A stretch of 64,000 nucleotides of DNA, from NCBI RefSeq assembly GCF_004799405.1, contig NZ_SSMW01000151.1:62001-126000 (forward strand). Reading direction: 5' to 3'. A model generated the notes under the pieces. The model did not search any database, was not told the origin of the DNA, and saw nothing but the letters and a program-made list of their open reading frames with translations. Made by a program: the position numbers and the translations under genes. The DNA is from Bradyrhizobium sp. (GTDB taxonomy: Bacteria > Pseudomonadota > Alphaproteobacteria > Rhizobiales > Xanthobacteraceae). Each line of letters begins with the position of its first letter. The stretch's first letter is position 1. Positions 52,453-59,940 of this stretch are shown here, piece by piece.

Positions 52453-53652
52453 CTATTTGGCCGATGCCGGCGATGATTCGACCTTCTGCAGTTGCGGATC
52501 GACTTTCTGGCCGGGGATGGCGCGCAACAGGCCTGCGATGACGACCCTATCATCGGCCTTCAGCCCGCTGTCGATCACGCGCAGCTCGCCGTCGATCGGC
52601 CCGGTCACGACCTTGCGCTGCTCGACGACATTATCGCCGTTGACCACCAGCACGTAGCGTCCGGACTGATCGCTGCCCAGTGCAACGTCAGGCACCAGCA
52701 ATGCATCCTGCTGCTGATCGAAGGGAACGCGGACGCGAACATAATAGCCGGGCAGCAGCACCCGATCGGGATTCGGCAGGACGCCGCGCACGGCAAGCGT
52801 TCCGGTCGACTGGTTGATGGTGGGGGCTGCATAATCGAGCTTGCCCTGGTGCGGATAGCCGCTCTCGGTCTGCAATCCGACCTCGATCGGCAGTTGCGTC
52901 AGCTGGCTCGACGTCATTCCCCGCCGCCTGGCTTCGGCCCGGATCCGCAGCACATCCTGTTCGTTGACGTTGAAGTTGACGTAGATCGGGTCGAGTTGCA
53001 CGATGGTGGCAAGTTGCGTCGGCGACGCCGCGCCAACCAGTTCGCCGACCGACACCAGATGAGCGCTGACGATGCCGTCGAACGGCGCGACCACGTTGGT
53101 GTAGCCGTAATTGACCGCCGCGATCTTGGTGTTGGCCTGGGCCTGCTGCAGGTTGGCCTGGGCGTTATCGCGTGCGGACGTGGAGGTATCGAGCGTCGCC
53201 TGCGAGACGGCTTGCCTTGCAACCAGATCGACCTGACGCTTGTAGTCGGCCTCGGTCTGCTTCAGCGACGCCTGCGCGCCGGCCTCGGCGGCCTGGGCCT
53301 GGTCGAGCTTCAGCTTGTAGGTGTCGGGCTCGATCGTGAACAGCGTGGTGCCTTCCTTCACAAAGCCGCCGTCCTGGTAGTTGATCGTTTGCAATACGCC
53401 CTGCACCCGCGCGACGAGATCGACCGACTTGATGGCGGAGGTGTTGCCGGTGGCCTCGAGGTAACGCATGACATTGCGCTGTATGGGCACGCCGACATCG
53501 ACCTTCGGCGGCGGTGGCGGCACGAAGCTGTTTTGTTCGCAGGCGCTCAAGGTGACGAACGCCAACGCGGCGAGAGAAATGCGGCTGGCGGTGGCGCCCG
53601 GCCTCGTGGCGCCGTTCGGCCTAGCGAATGCCGGTGGACGCGTCAGTTTCAT
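52453..53652 (-). CDS. RND efflux pump periplasmic adaptor lipoprotein
   Basis: This 399-residue membrane-fusion protein links the RND pump to an outer-membrane channel. The N-terminus has a long basic leader and the lipobox LSAC with lipid-anchored Cys38, then the proline run PPPPPP. An alpha-helical hairpin lies near residues 130-200 (QAQAAEAGAQASLKQTEADYK, then NAQANLQQAQANTK). It is flanked by the lipoyl half-motifs ILNYQD and VVAPFDGIVSAHLVSVGELV, and beta-barrel strands follow. The ATG at 53652 is preferred over the TTG at 53664. It is translated just before the pump gene. Confidence 0.94.
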   Translation of the reverse strand: MKLTRPPAFARPNGATRPGATASRISLAALAFVTLSACEQNSFVPPPPPKVDVGVPIQRNVMRYLEATGNTSAIKSVDLVARVQGVLQTINYQDGGFVKEGTTLFTIEPDTYKLKLDQAQAAEAGAQASLKQTEADYKRQVDLVARQAVSQATLDTSTSARDNAQANLQQAQANTKIAAVNYGYTNVVAPFDGIVSAHLVSVGELVGAASPTQLATIVQLDPIYVNFNVNEQDVLRIRAEARRRGMTSSQLTQLPIEVGLQTESGYPHQGKLDYAAPTINQSTGTLAVRGVLPNPDRVLLPGYYVRVRVPFDQQQDALLVPDVALGSDQSGRYVLVVNGDNVVEQRKVVTGPIDGELRVIDSGLKADDRVVIAGLLRAIPGQKVDPQLQKVESSPASAK

Positions 53653-53818
53653 CCCTTGCCTCAATCGTTTTATTTAAAAGCGCTTTATTCGGAGAAAATC
53701 TTTCGGCATCCATGAATAGCAACAATCCGCTTGCAGTGGAACCCGAAAGCGAAAAGGATGTGACGCACGAAATTTCCTCGTTGAGCGGTCTCAGCAACAG
53801 CGACAAGGATTTCTTAAA

Positions 53819-54649
53819 ATGATCAACACGTTGGAACGCGTCGCGGTGCTTTTGACCTCGCTGGCGACTATCGCATTCGCAACGCCGGCCTTTTCACAAG
53901 CGCCAACCGATGCGCAACGCAGTGCAATCCGATCCCAATGCCGCTCGGATTATGAAGCGCATTGCGCTAGCGTCCCGCCCGGCGGCATGGCGTCGTTGCA
54001 ATGCCTGCAGAAAAACATGTCGAGCCTGTCATCGGGCTGCCAGAGCGCGGTGCGTGCAGTGGAAGCACCGGTTGAGCCCAAGGCTGAAGTCAAGACTGAA
54101 TCCAAACCTGAACCCCCCGCCGCGTCCGCTCCGCCCCCGGCGGCGGCGAAGCCGGCCGAGACCGCGGCTGAACCCGCCCCGAAAGCAACAAGTAAAACCG
54201 CCAAAAAGCCAAGCAGCGCACAGACCACAGCGATCCGCAGCGCGTGCCGGTCCGATTATCAAAGAACCTGCGCCGGCGTACCAACTGGCGGCGCTGCGGC
54301 GCTGGATTGTCTGGCAACGAATAAGTCCAAACTCTCGGCAAGCTGCCAGCGGGCTGTCAGTGCGGCCGGCGGCGGCGCAACACCCGCTTCCGGACCTGCG
54401 GCGACTGCCTCGATGCCTGCGGCGACGCCCGCCGATACCTCGACCCCGGCCCCGGCGATGGTGCTGCGGCCGATGCGGCCCCGCGAGGAGCTTTTCGTCC
54501 TGAGGTCGGCATGCAGTGGCGATGTGCGCGGGCTTTGCGGAGGCGTTCAGCCTGGCGGGGGCCGTATCATGCAATGCCTGGCGACCCAGGCCGCCTCGCT
54601 TTCCCCCGCATGCCAGGACGTTCTGGCACAGTTCGCCGTGCAACAGTAA
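53819..54649 (+). CDS. Secreted protein with three four-cysteine repeats (Cys-rich GLG1-type)
   Basis: This 276-residue exported protein has a signal peptide (cleavage near FSQA). Three copies of a roughly 45-residue unit have identical cysteine spacing, C-x7-C-x12-C-x11-C. Cysteines fall at 41/49/62/74, 143/151/164/176 and 232/240/253/265. The unit resembles the cysteine-rich repeat of eukaryotic GLG1 (Cys_rich_FGFR). Long Pro/Ala/Lys linkers (about 80-130 and 184-222) separate the repeats. Disulfides are expected in the periplasm. The role is unknown. A shorter ORF from 53712 overlaps its start by four bases but is not convincing. Confidence 0.78.
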   Translation: MINTLERVAVLLTSLATIAFATPAFSQAPTDAQRSAIRSQCRSDYEAHCASVPPGGMASLQCLQKNMSSLSSGCQSAVRAVEAPVEPKAEVKTESKPEPPAASAPPPAAAKPAETAAEPAPKATSKTAKKPSSAQTTAIRSACRSDYQRTCAGVPTGGAAALDCLATNKSKLSASCQRAVSAAGGGATPASGPAATASMPAATPADTSTPAPAMVLRPMRPREELFVLRSACSGDVRGLCGGVQPGGGRIMQCLATQAASLSPACQDVLAQFAVQQ

Positions 54650-54687
54650 GAACAGCACGTTAGACTGCGAATTTTCGGGAGAAGGTT

Positions 54688-55833
54688 GTGCGAATTGCCG
54701 TGATCGGCGGAGGCCCCGGAGGGCTCTATTTCGCCTATCTCTGGAAAAAGCGTCACCCCGACGCTGATATCGAGCTGTTCGAACAGAATGCCGCCGACGC
54801 CACCTGGGGCTTTGGGGTGGTGTTCTCGGAGCAGGCGCTTGAATTCCTCCGCGCCGACGACCCCGATACGGTCGACGCCATCGCGCCACGGATGGAAAGC
54901 TGGAAGAACATCACGCTGAACCTGCGCGGCGAGAGCGTCGAGATCGACGGCGTCGGCTTCTCCTCGATCGGCCGGCTCGAACTGCTCACGATCCTGCAAC
55001 AGCGCGTCCGCGCAACTGGTGTTGCGCCACAATACGACACGACGATCCGATCGATGGATCGATTTGCCGGTTACGACCTGATCGTCGCGGCCGATGGGCT
55101 GAATTCGCTGGTGCGCCGCACGTTCGAAGCCGAATTCGGCGCATCGGTATCCTACTCCGCCAATAAATTCGCCTGGTACGGCACCGCAAAGCGGTTCGAG
55201 ACGCTGTCGCAGACTTTTATCGAGACCGAGCTCGGCGCCTTCAACGCGCATCATTATCTTTACGCGCCCGGCATGAGCACTTTTTTGGTCGAATGCGATC
55301 CCGCGACCTGGCGGCGCTACGGTTTTGCCGACAAGACGGTGGAAGAATCGAAAAGCATTTGCGAGCGCATTTTCGCATCGACCCTCGGCGGACATTCCTT
55401 GCTGTCGAACAAATCGGTGTGGCGCAATTTCCCGTGGATCTGGAACGAGCGCTGGTGGTCGGGAAACAGGGTGCTGCTCGGCGACGCCCTGCACTCGGCG
55501 CATTTCTCGATCGGCTCCGGCACACGGCTTGCCATCGAGGCCGCCATCGCGCTGGCAAAGGCGCTGGAGGCGGAGGCTGATATTCCGGCAGCACTCGCCC
55601 GCTACCAGACCGAGCGCAAGCCGATCGTGCAGAAGCTGGTGACGGCGGCACGAACCAGCGCCGACTGGTACGAGAAATTCCCCGAGCATATGAAGCTCGA
55701 CCTGATGGATTTCGCCTACAGCTACATCACCCGCTCGGGACGGATCGACGACGCCCGCTTGCGCGCGATGTCCCCGGCATTCATGGCGCGGTATGAGGCG
55801 TCGAGGCATCAGCAAAGCGGGAGCAAGCCGTGA
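54688..55833 (+). CDS. FAD monooxygenase, salicylyl-CoA 5-hydroxylase / 2-aminobenzoyl-CoA monooxygenase type
   Basis: This 381-residue flavoprotein opens RIAVIGGGPGGLYFAYLWKK, then EQNAADATWGFGVVFSEQALEFL, which is typical of the monooxygenase half of 2-aminobenzoyl-CoA monooxygenase and of salicylyl-CoA 5-hydroxylases. LIVAADGLNSLVRR and LLGDALHSAHFSIGSGTRLAIE are the other FAD motifs. The reductase half of the aminobenzoyl enzyme is absent. GGGAGAAGG precedes the GTG start. Its stop overlaps the aryl-CoA ligase ATG by four bases (GTGA), so the pair likely acts on the same aromatic CoA ester. The exact substrate (salicylyl-CoA, hydroxybenzoyl-CoA or aminobenzoyl-CoA) is inferred, not shown. 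Confidence 0.75.
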   Translation: MRIAVIGGGPGGLYFAYLWKKRHPDADIELFEQNAADATWGFGVVFSEQALEFLRADDPDTVDAIAPRMESWKNITLNLRGESVEIDGVGFSSIGRLELLTILQQRVRATGVAPQYDTTIRSMDRFAGYDLIVAADGLNSLVRRTFEAEFGASVSYSANKFAWYGTAKRFETLSQTFIETELGAFNAHHYLYAPGMSTFLVECDPATWRRYGFADKTVEESKSICERIFASTLGGHSLLSNKSVWRNFPWIWNERWWSGNRVLLGDALHSAHFSIGSGTRLAIEAAIALAKALEAEADIPAALARYQTERKPIVQKLVTAARTSADWYEKFPEHMKLDLMDFAYSYITRSGRIDDARLRAMSPAFMARYEASRHQQSGSKP

Positions 55834-57434
55834 CATCGCCTGAGATCACCGATCCGGTCCCGCCCGATAGCCCGGGCGCGCTGGAGATCGGCTTTGGGAT
55901 TCCGCAGCGATATAATGCCAGCCGAATCCTGTTCGACAACCTGGCCAACAGCCACGGCGAACGGACGGCACTGATCGGCCCGGCCGGAACGCGCAGCTAT
56001 CGCGAACTCTGCGCGGAAGCTTCCCGCTGGGGACATGCCTTCCAATCGCTGGGGCTCAAGCGCGGCGAACGCATCCTGATGTTCCTCGACGATACCCCGG
56101 CCTATCCGGCGGCATTTTTCGGCGCGGTTCGCGCAGGCTTCGTGCCGCTCCTGATCAACACGCTGACACTGCCCGAACTGCTGCAATTCTACCTTGCGGA
56201 TTCCGGCGCGACCGTTGCCGTCGCCGATGCCGAGTTTTGCGTCCGCTTCGATGCGGCGGCCTGCAAGGATACGCAACTCAAGACATTGATCGCCGTCAAC
56301 GGCGCCGCAGGCGATCACGCCGCGCCACATGCCATCATCGCCGAGCCATGGTTGCTGGGCTTTCCGGCCGAACTTGCGGAAATCGACACCCATCGCAACG
56401 AGATGGCGTTCTGGATGTATTCGTCGGGCTCGACCGGCCGCCCCAAGGGCATCGTTCATCTGCAGCACGACATGGCCTATAGTGAGGCCGCGTTCGCGCG
56501 CAACGTGCTGAAGCTCAAGCCTGGCGACATCTGCTTTTCGGTGCCGAAGATTTTCTTCGCCTATGGCTTCGGCAATTCGATCACCTTCCCGTTCTCCGCC
56601 GGCGTCACGGCGCTGTTGCTGCCGGGCCAGCCGAAGCCGGCGACAACGTTTGAGGCGATCGAGCGTTTTCGCCCCACGGTGTTTTTCGGATTGCCGACGC
56701 TCTATACGCTGCTAATCAAGGCCGAGGGTGCCGCGGCCACTGATTTTTCCTCGCTGCGGATGGCGCTGTCCGCAGCCGAGGTGCTGTCGGCCGATGTGGC
56801 AAACGGCTGGAAGGCGCTGACTGGCCTTGAGATCATGGAAGGGCTGGGATCGACAGAGGCGCTGCACATCTATCTCTCCAATCGCTCCAACAAGAAGAAA
56901 CCGGGTGCGGCGGGCCTTCGCGTGCCCGGCTACGAGATCGAGCTGAAAGACAAGGACGGCCTCATGGTCGGCGACAACGAGGAAGGCATCATGTGGGTGC
57001 GCGGCGATTCCAACACGCCATTATACTGGAACCGGCCGGAAACCATTCGCGAGGCGGGCTGGATCTATACCGGCGACCGCTTTGTGCGCGATTCCGACGG
57101 CTTCTATTTCTTTCGCGGCCGCACCGACGATCTGGTCAAGATCTCCGGCCAATGGGTCTATCCGCTGGAGATCGAGCTTTGTCTGGTTGAGCATCCTGAG
57201 GTGCGCGAATGCGCGGTGTTCGCGATCGAACTGCCGGACCGCCGCATGACCCTCAAGGCCGTGGTGGTGATGAACAAGCCCGGATTCGACCCCGGCGACG
57301 CCACCAAAATGCTGCAGGATTTTGTGAAAACAAAACTGCTGCCATTCAAATATCCGCGCGAAATTCGGTTTGTCGACGAGTTGCCAAAAACCGGCACCGG
57401 CAAGATCGACCGGCAGGCGCTGTTGCGGGAGTAG
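55830..57434 (+). CDS. Benzoate-CoA ligase family acyl-CoA synthetase
   Basis: This 534-residue ANL-family enzyme activates an aromatic acid to its CoA thioester. It has the phosphate-binding motif YSSGSTGRPKGIVH (near 195-208), EGLGSTEALHIY, YTGDRFVRDSDGFYFFRGRTDDLVKISGQWV and the final catalytic PKTGTGKIDRQAL. The KIFFAYGFGNSITFPFSAG and KPGDICFSVPKIFFAYG stretches are typical of benzoate-CoA and hydroxybenzoate-CoA ligases. It overlaps the upstream monooxygenase gene. Salicylate, 3-hydroxybenzoate or anthranilate are plausible substrates given the gentisate genes next door. Confidence 0.9.
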   Translation: MTSPEITDPVPPDSPGALEIGFGIPQRYNASRILFDNLANSHGERTALIGPAGTRSYRELCAEASRWGHAFQSLGLKRGERILMFLDDTPAYPAAFFGAVRAGFVPLLINTLTLPELLQFYLADSGATVAVADAEFCVRFDAAACKDTQLKTLIAVNGAAGDHAAPHAIIAEPWLLGFPAELAEIDTHRNEMAFWMYSSGSTGRPKGIVHLQHDMAYSEAAFARNVLKLKPGDICFSVPKIFFAYGFGNSITFPFSAGVTALLLPGQPKPATTFEAIERFRPTVFFGLPTLYTLLIKAEGAAATDFSSLRMALSAAEVLSADVANGWKALTGLEIMEGLGSTEALHIYLSNRSNKKKPGAAGLRVPGYEIELKDKDGLMVGDNEEGIMWVRGDSNTPLYWNRPETIREAGWIYTGDRFVRDSDGFYFFRGRTDDLVKISGQWVYPLEIELCLVEHPEVRECAVFAIELPDRRMTLKAVVVMNKPGFDPGDATKMLQDFVKTKLLPFKYPREIRFVDELPKTGTGKIDRQALLRE

Positions 57435-57458
57435 TACGTCATGCTTCAGTTGCTCAAC

Positions 57459-57488
57459 CGTCATCGCCCGCGAAGGCGCGGTATGACG
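57459..57488. terminator. Hairpin between convergent catabolic operons, possible bidirectional terminator
   Basis: CGTCAT and ATGACG arms enclose CGCG / CGCG pairing in the 74-bp gap between the ligase and hydroxylase stops. No T-tract follows on either side, so termination is a guess. The arms match the CGTCAT dispersed-repeat family. Confidence 0.4.
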
Positions 57489-57508
57489 AGCGTGTACAGC
57501 TTCAACTT

Positions 57509-58702
57509 CTAATCCCCTAACCCCGTCCCGCCATACAGCCACGCCAGATCGCGATAATAATCCTCCGACGTCTTGGCGCTCATGATGGCGTTGCGGAGGC
57601 GGGCGTGTTCGCCGTCGGGATGATAGATGTGTTCGCCGATGGCGCGGGATAACAGCTGCACGCGCGCGGTGCGCGGAAAGCGCTGCGCTCGGTAGCGTTC
57701 GAGCGCGCCGGCGTAATCATCGGGATAAGCGTCCAGCACGTGCGACAGGCACACCGCGTCCTCCAGCGCCATGCAGGCGCCTTGCGCGAAATATTGCAGC
57801 ATCGGATGCGCGGCATCGCCCAGCAGGGCAACCCGGCCATCGATCCAGCGCTCGACCGGATCGCGGTCGCAGAGCACCCACAGCCGCCAGTTCTTGCCGT
57901 GGCGAATGATCTCTTTCGCGCGCTCGTGGACATGCGCGAAACCATGCATCACCTCGTCGTCGGATACCGGCTTGCCCGCGACCGGCTCCGGGGCGTCGTT
58001 GTGACAGGTGACGACGAGGTTGAACACTTTCCAGCTCGACAGCGGATAGTGCACGATGTGGCATTTCGGGCCGGCCCACAGCGTGGCGGCGTTCCAGCGC
58101 AAATCCTCCGGCATTTCTCCGGTCGGAATGACCGAGCGATAGGTGGAGTGGCCGGAAACCCGCGGCGGCCCGTCGCCGACGACCTGCTTGCGGATATTCG
58201 ACCATAGCCCGTCGGCACCGATCAACAACGAACCGATGACATCATCGCCCGAGGCAAGCCGTGCCGTCACCGACGCGCCGTCCTGATCGTAGCCGGTGAC
58301 CTCGGAGCTGACGCGCAGCTCGATCAAATCGTGGGCCCGGCACGCTTTGAGAAACACGCCGTGCAGGTCGCCGCGATGCACCACCGCGTAGGGGTTGCCG
58401 AACCGGGCGCGAAACGCTTCGCGCAAATCGACGTGGGTGATCTCTTCGGCAGTCAGCGCATCCATCAGCCGCATCTGGTCGACATACACAGCCATGCCAC
58501 GCGCGGCTTCGCCGACACCAAGATAATCGAAGGCGTGGAATGCGTTGGGCCCAAGCTGGATGCCGGCGCCGATTTCGCCAAGCGCCGGCGCTTTCTCCAG
58601 CAGGATCGAGCGGATGCCCTTTTGCGCCAGACCCAACGCCGCCGCAAGGCCGCCGATGCCGCCGCCTGCGATCAGGACCGGCCGATTCGATCCGGCGCCC
58701 AT
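57509..58702 (-). CDS. FAD monooxygenase, 3-hydroxybenzoate 6-hydroxylase-like
   Basis: This 397-residue aromatic hydroxylase has the GIGGLAAALGLAQKG dinucleotide motif, GAGIQLGPNAFHAFDYLGV, LLIGADGLWSNIRK and GDAAHPMLQYFAQGACMALEDA, as in 3-hydroxybenzoate 6-hydroxylases (NAD(P)H- and O2-dependent, giving gentisate) and salicylate hydroxylases. The neighbouring gentisate dioxygenase and isomerase favour the 3-hydroxybenzoate assignment. Its start overlaps the MarR regulator stop by one base on the minus strand. So isomerase, regulator and hydroxylase form one operon. Confidence 0.86.
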   Translation of the reverse strand: MGAGSNRPVLIAGGGIGGLAAALGLAQKGIRSILLEKAPALGEIGAGIQLGPNAFHAFDYLGVGEAARGMAVYVDQMRLMDALTAEEITHVDLREAFRARFGNPYAVVHRGDLHGVFLKACRAHDLIELRVSSEVTGYDQDGASVTARLASGDDVIGSLLIGADGLWSNIRKQVVGDGPPRVSGHSTYRSVIPTGEMPEDLRWNAATLWAGPKCHIVHYPLSSWKVFNLVVTCHNDAPEPVAGKPVSDDEVMHGFAHVHERAKEIIRHGKNWRLWVLCDRDPVERWIDGRVALLGDAAHPMLQYFAQGACMALEDAVCLSHVLDAYPDDYAGALERYRAQRFPRTARVQLLSRAIGEHIYHPDGEHARLRNAIMSAKTSEDYYRDLAWLYGGTGLGD

Positions 58703-59211
58703 CAGCCCGATTTCCTGAAATGTTCGAGCGCGTCTTCGGCGCGCAGCGGCACCCGCGAGGCTTCGTTGTTGAGATCGACCAGTTGCGTCAACAGCGCCAT
58801 CAAGGTCTTGCGCTCGGCCGGCTTCAACGGCTGCAGCATCCGGGCCTGCGCGCGATCAACCGACGGCACGATCTCGCGCAGCAATGCGGCACCCTCTTTG
58901 GTCAGATCGAGAAGCTTGACCCGCTTGTCTTCGCGGGCGGATTTGCGCTCGATATATCCCTTGGCCTCCAGCCGCTCGATCACACTGCCGAGCGTCGAGC
59001 GGTCGAACGCGATCACGGCGGACAGCCGCGTCGCGTCGATGCCGGGATGGGTGCGGATCGCGACCAGCGACGCATATTGCACCGGCGTCAGATCATGCGC
59101 CTTGCACTCTTCGGCGAAAATCGCGACCGCGATCTGCTGCATCCGGCGAAACAGATAGCCGGGCGCGGTGTAGACCGCGTCCATCGTGATCGGCGCAGAC
59201 TTATTCGGCAT
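58702..59211 (-). CDS. MarR-family transcriptional regulator
   Basis: This 169-residue winged-helix protein has the MarR layout: HDLTPVQYASLVAIRTHPGIDATRLSAVIAFDRSTLGSVIERLEAKGYIERKSAREDKRVKLLDLTKEGAALL, with recognition helix near residues 72-88 and wing near 90-105. It overlaps its neighbours on both sides (start inside the isomerase gene, stop at the hydroxylase start). It is therefore likely to be autoregulated with the gentisate genes. The candidate operator is the 20-bp palindrome at 59892-59911, and an aromatic acid or CoA ester is the likely effector. Confidence 0.92.
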   Translation of the reverse strand: MPNKSAPITMDAVYTAPGYLFRRMQQIAVAIFAEECKAHDLTPVQYASLVAIRTHPGIDATRLSAVIAFDRSTLGSVIERLEAKGYIERKSAREDKRVKLLDLTKEGAALLREIVPSVDRAQARMLQPLKPAERKTLMALLTQLVDLNNEASRVPLRAEDALEHFRKSG

Positions 59212-59833
59212 CGGGCTGCCGGTCCGGCGCGGCGTCTGCGAACGCCTTGTTGTTCTTCGCGGCGGCTTCGGCTTTCAGCAGCCGCGGAAAAGCGGCGAGA
59301 TCGACGCCGAAGCGCCGTGCATTGGCAAGCTGGGACACCAGACAGAGATCGGCGATGGTCGGTGTGGCGCCGAAGCAGAACGGACCAGCTTCATCCGCGA
59401 TCAGGGTTTCGCAGGCGGCAAGACCCTCGCGGTTGGCCCAGGCCGCCCATCCCGTCACTTGCTCTTCGGACAGTCCAAGCCCGCGCAATCGCGTCAGCAC
59501 TTTGAGGTTTTGCACCGGGTGAACGTCGCAGGCGATCGCCAACGCGAAGGCGCGGACTTTGGCGCGGCGCAGCGGATCCTTTGGCAGCAGCGGCGGCTCG
59601 GGATAGACTTCATCGAGCCATTCGATGATGGCGAGCGACTGGGTGAGGATCGCGCCCGCATCGTTCTCCAGCGTCGGCACCAGCCCTTGCGGATTGATGG
59701 CAAGATAGGAGGGCGCGCATTGCTCGCCCTTGCGCAGGTGATGGGACAAATGCTCGGCGCTCAGACCTTTCAGATTGAGCGCTATCCTGACCCGATAGGC
59801 CGCGCTGCTGCGGAAATAGCCGTGCAGCTTCAT
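59201..59833 (-). CDS. maiA: Maleylpyruvate / maleylacetoacetate isomerase (zeta-class GST)
   Basis: This 210-residue glutathione-dependent isomerase has the zeta-class opening LHGYFRSSAAYRVRIALNLKGL with the SSxxxRVRIAL motif, then NPQGLVPTLENDAGAILTQSLAIIEWLDE and a CDVHPVQNLKVL helix. In this cluster it should isomerise maleylpyruvate, made by gentisate dioxygenase, to fumarylpyruvate. The same fold serves tyrosine breakdown. GGGGAGG precedes the ATG at 59833. A fumarylpyruvate hydrolase gene is not seen in the window. Confidence 0.9.
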   Translation of the reverse strand: MKLHGYFRSSAAYRVRIALNLKGLSAEHLSHHLRKGEQCAPSYLAINPQGLVPTLENDAGAILTQSLAIIEWLDEVYPEPPLLPKDPLRRAKVRAFALAIACDVHPVQNLKVLTRLRGLGLSEEQVTGWAAWANREGLAACETLIADEAGPFCFGATPTIADLCLVSQLANARRFGVDLAAFPRLLKAEAAAKNNKAFADAAPDRQPDAE

Positions 59834-59877
59834 CGGAACCTCCCCTGATTCTTTTGGCTTTAACGCCGGTGGTGTCA

Positions 59878-59905
59878 TTGACGTTAGCCATATTGTAAGT
59901 ATGCT
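59878..59905 (+). promoter_or_regulatory. Sigma-70-like promoter for the gentisate dioxygenase gene
   Basis: TTGACG (59878-59883) and TATGCT (59900-59905) stand 16 bases apart, upstream of the dioxygenase ATG at 59941. The -10 box lies inside the candidate MarR operator, as expected for repression. Confidence 0.55.
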
Positions 59906-59911
59906 GTCAAT
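59892..59911. promoter_or_regulatory. Candidate MarR operator palindrome
   Basis: The 20-base sequence ATTGTAAGTATGCTGTCAAT matches its own reverse complement at 14 of 20 positions, fitting the pattern ATTGNNAGNATNCTNNCAAT. It lies in the 107-bp region between the divergent isomerase-marR-hydroxylase and dioxygenase genes and overlaps the predicted -10 box. MarR proteins bind palindromes of this length. Binding itself is inference. Confidence 0.6.
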
Positions 59912-59940
59912 TAATCCAGCAAGAATGACGGGAGGCTCCC

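Noticed and set aside
53712-53822. A 36-codon ORF overlapping the start of the Cys-repeat gene by four bases
   Set aside because: The overlap looks like coupling, but the ribosome site is weak and the peptide matches nothing I recognise, so it is left out of the gene list.
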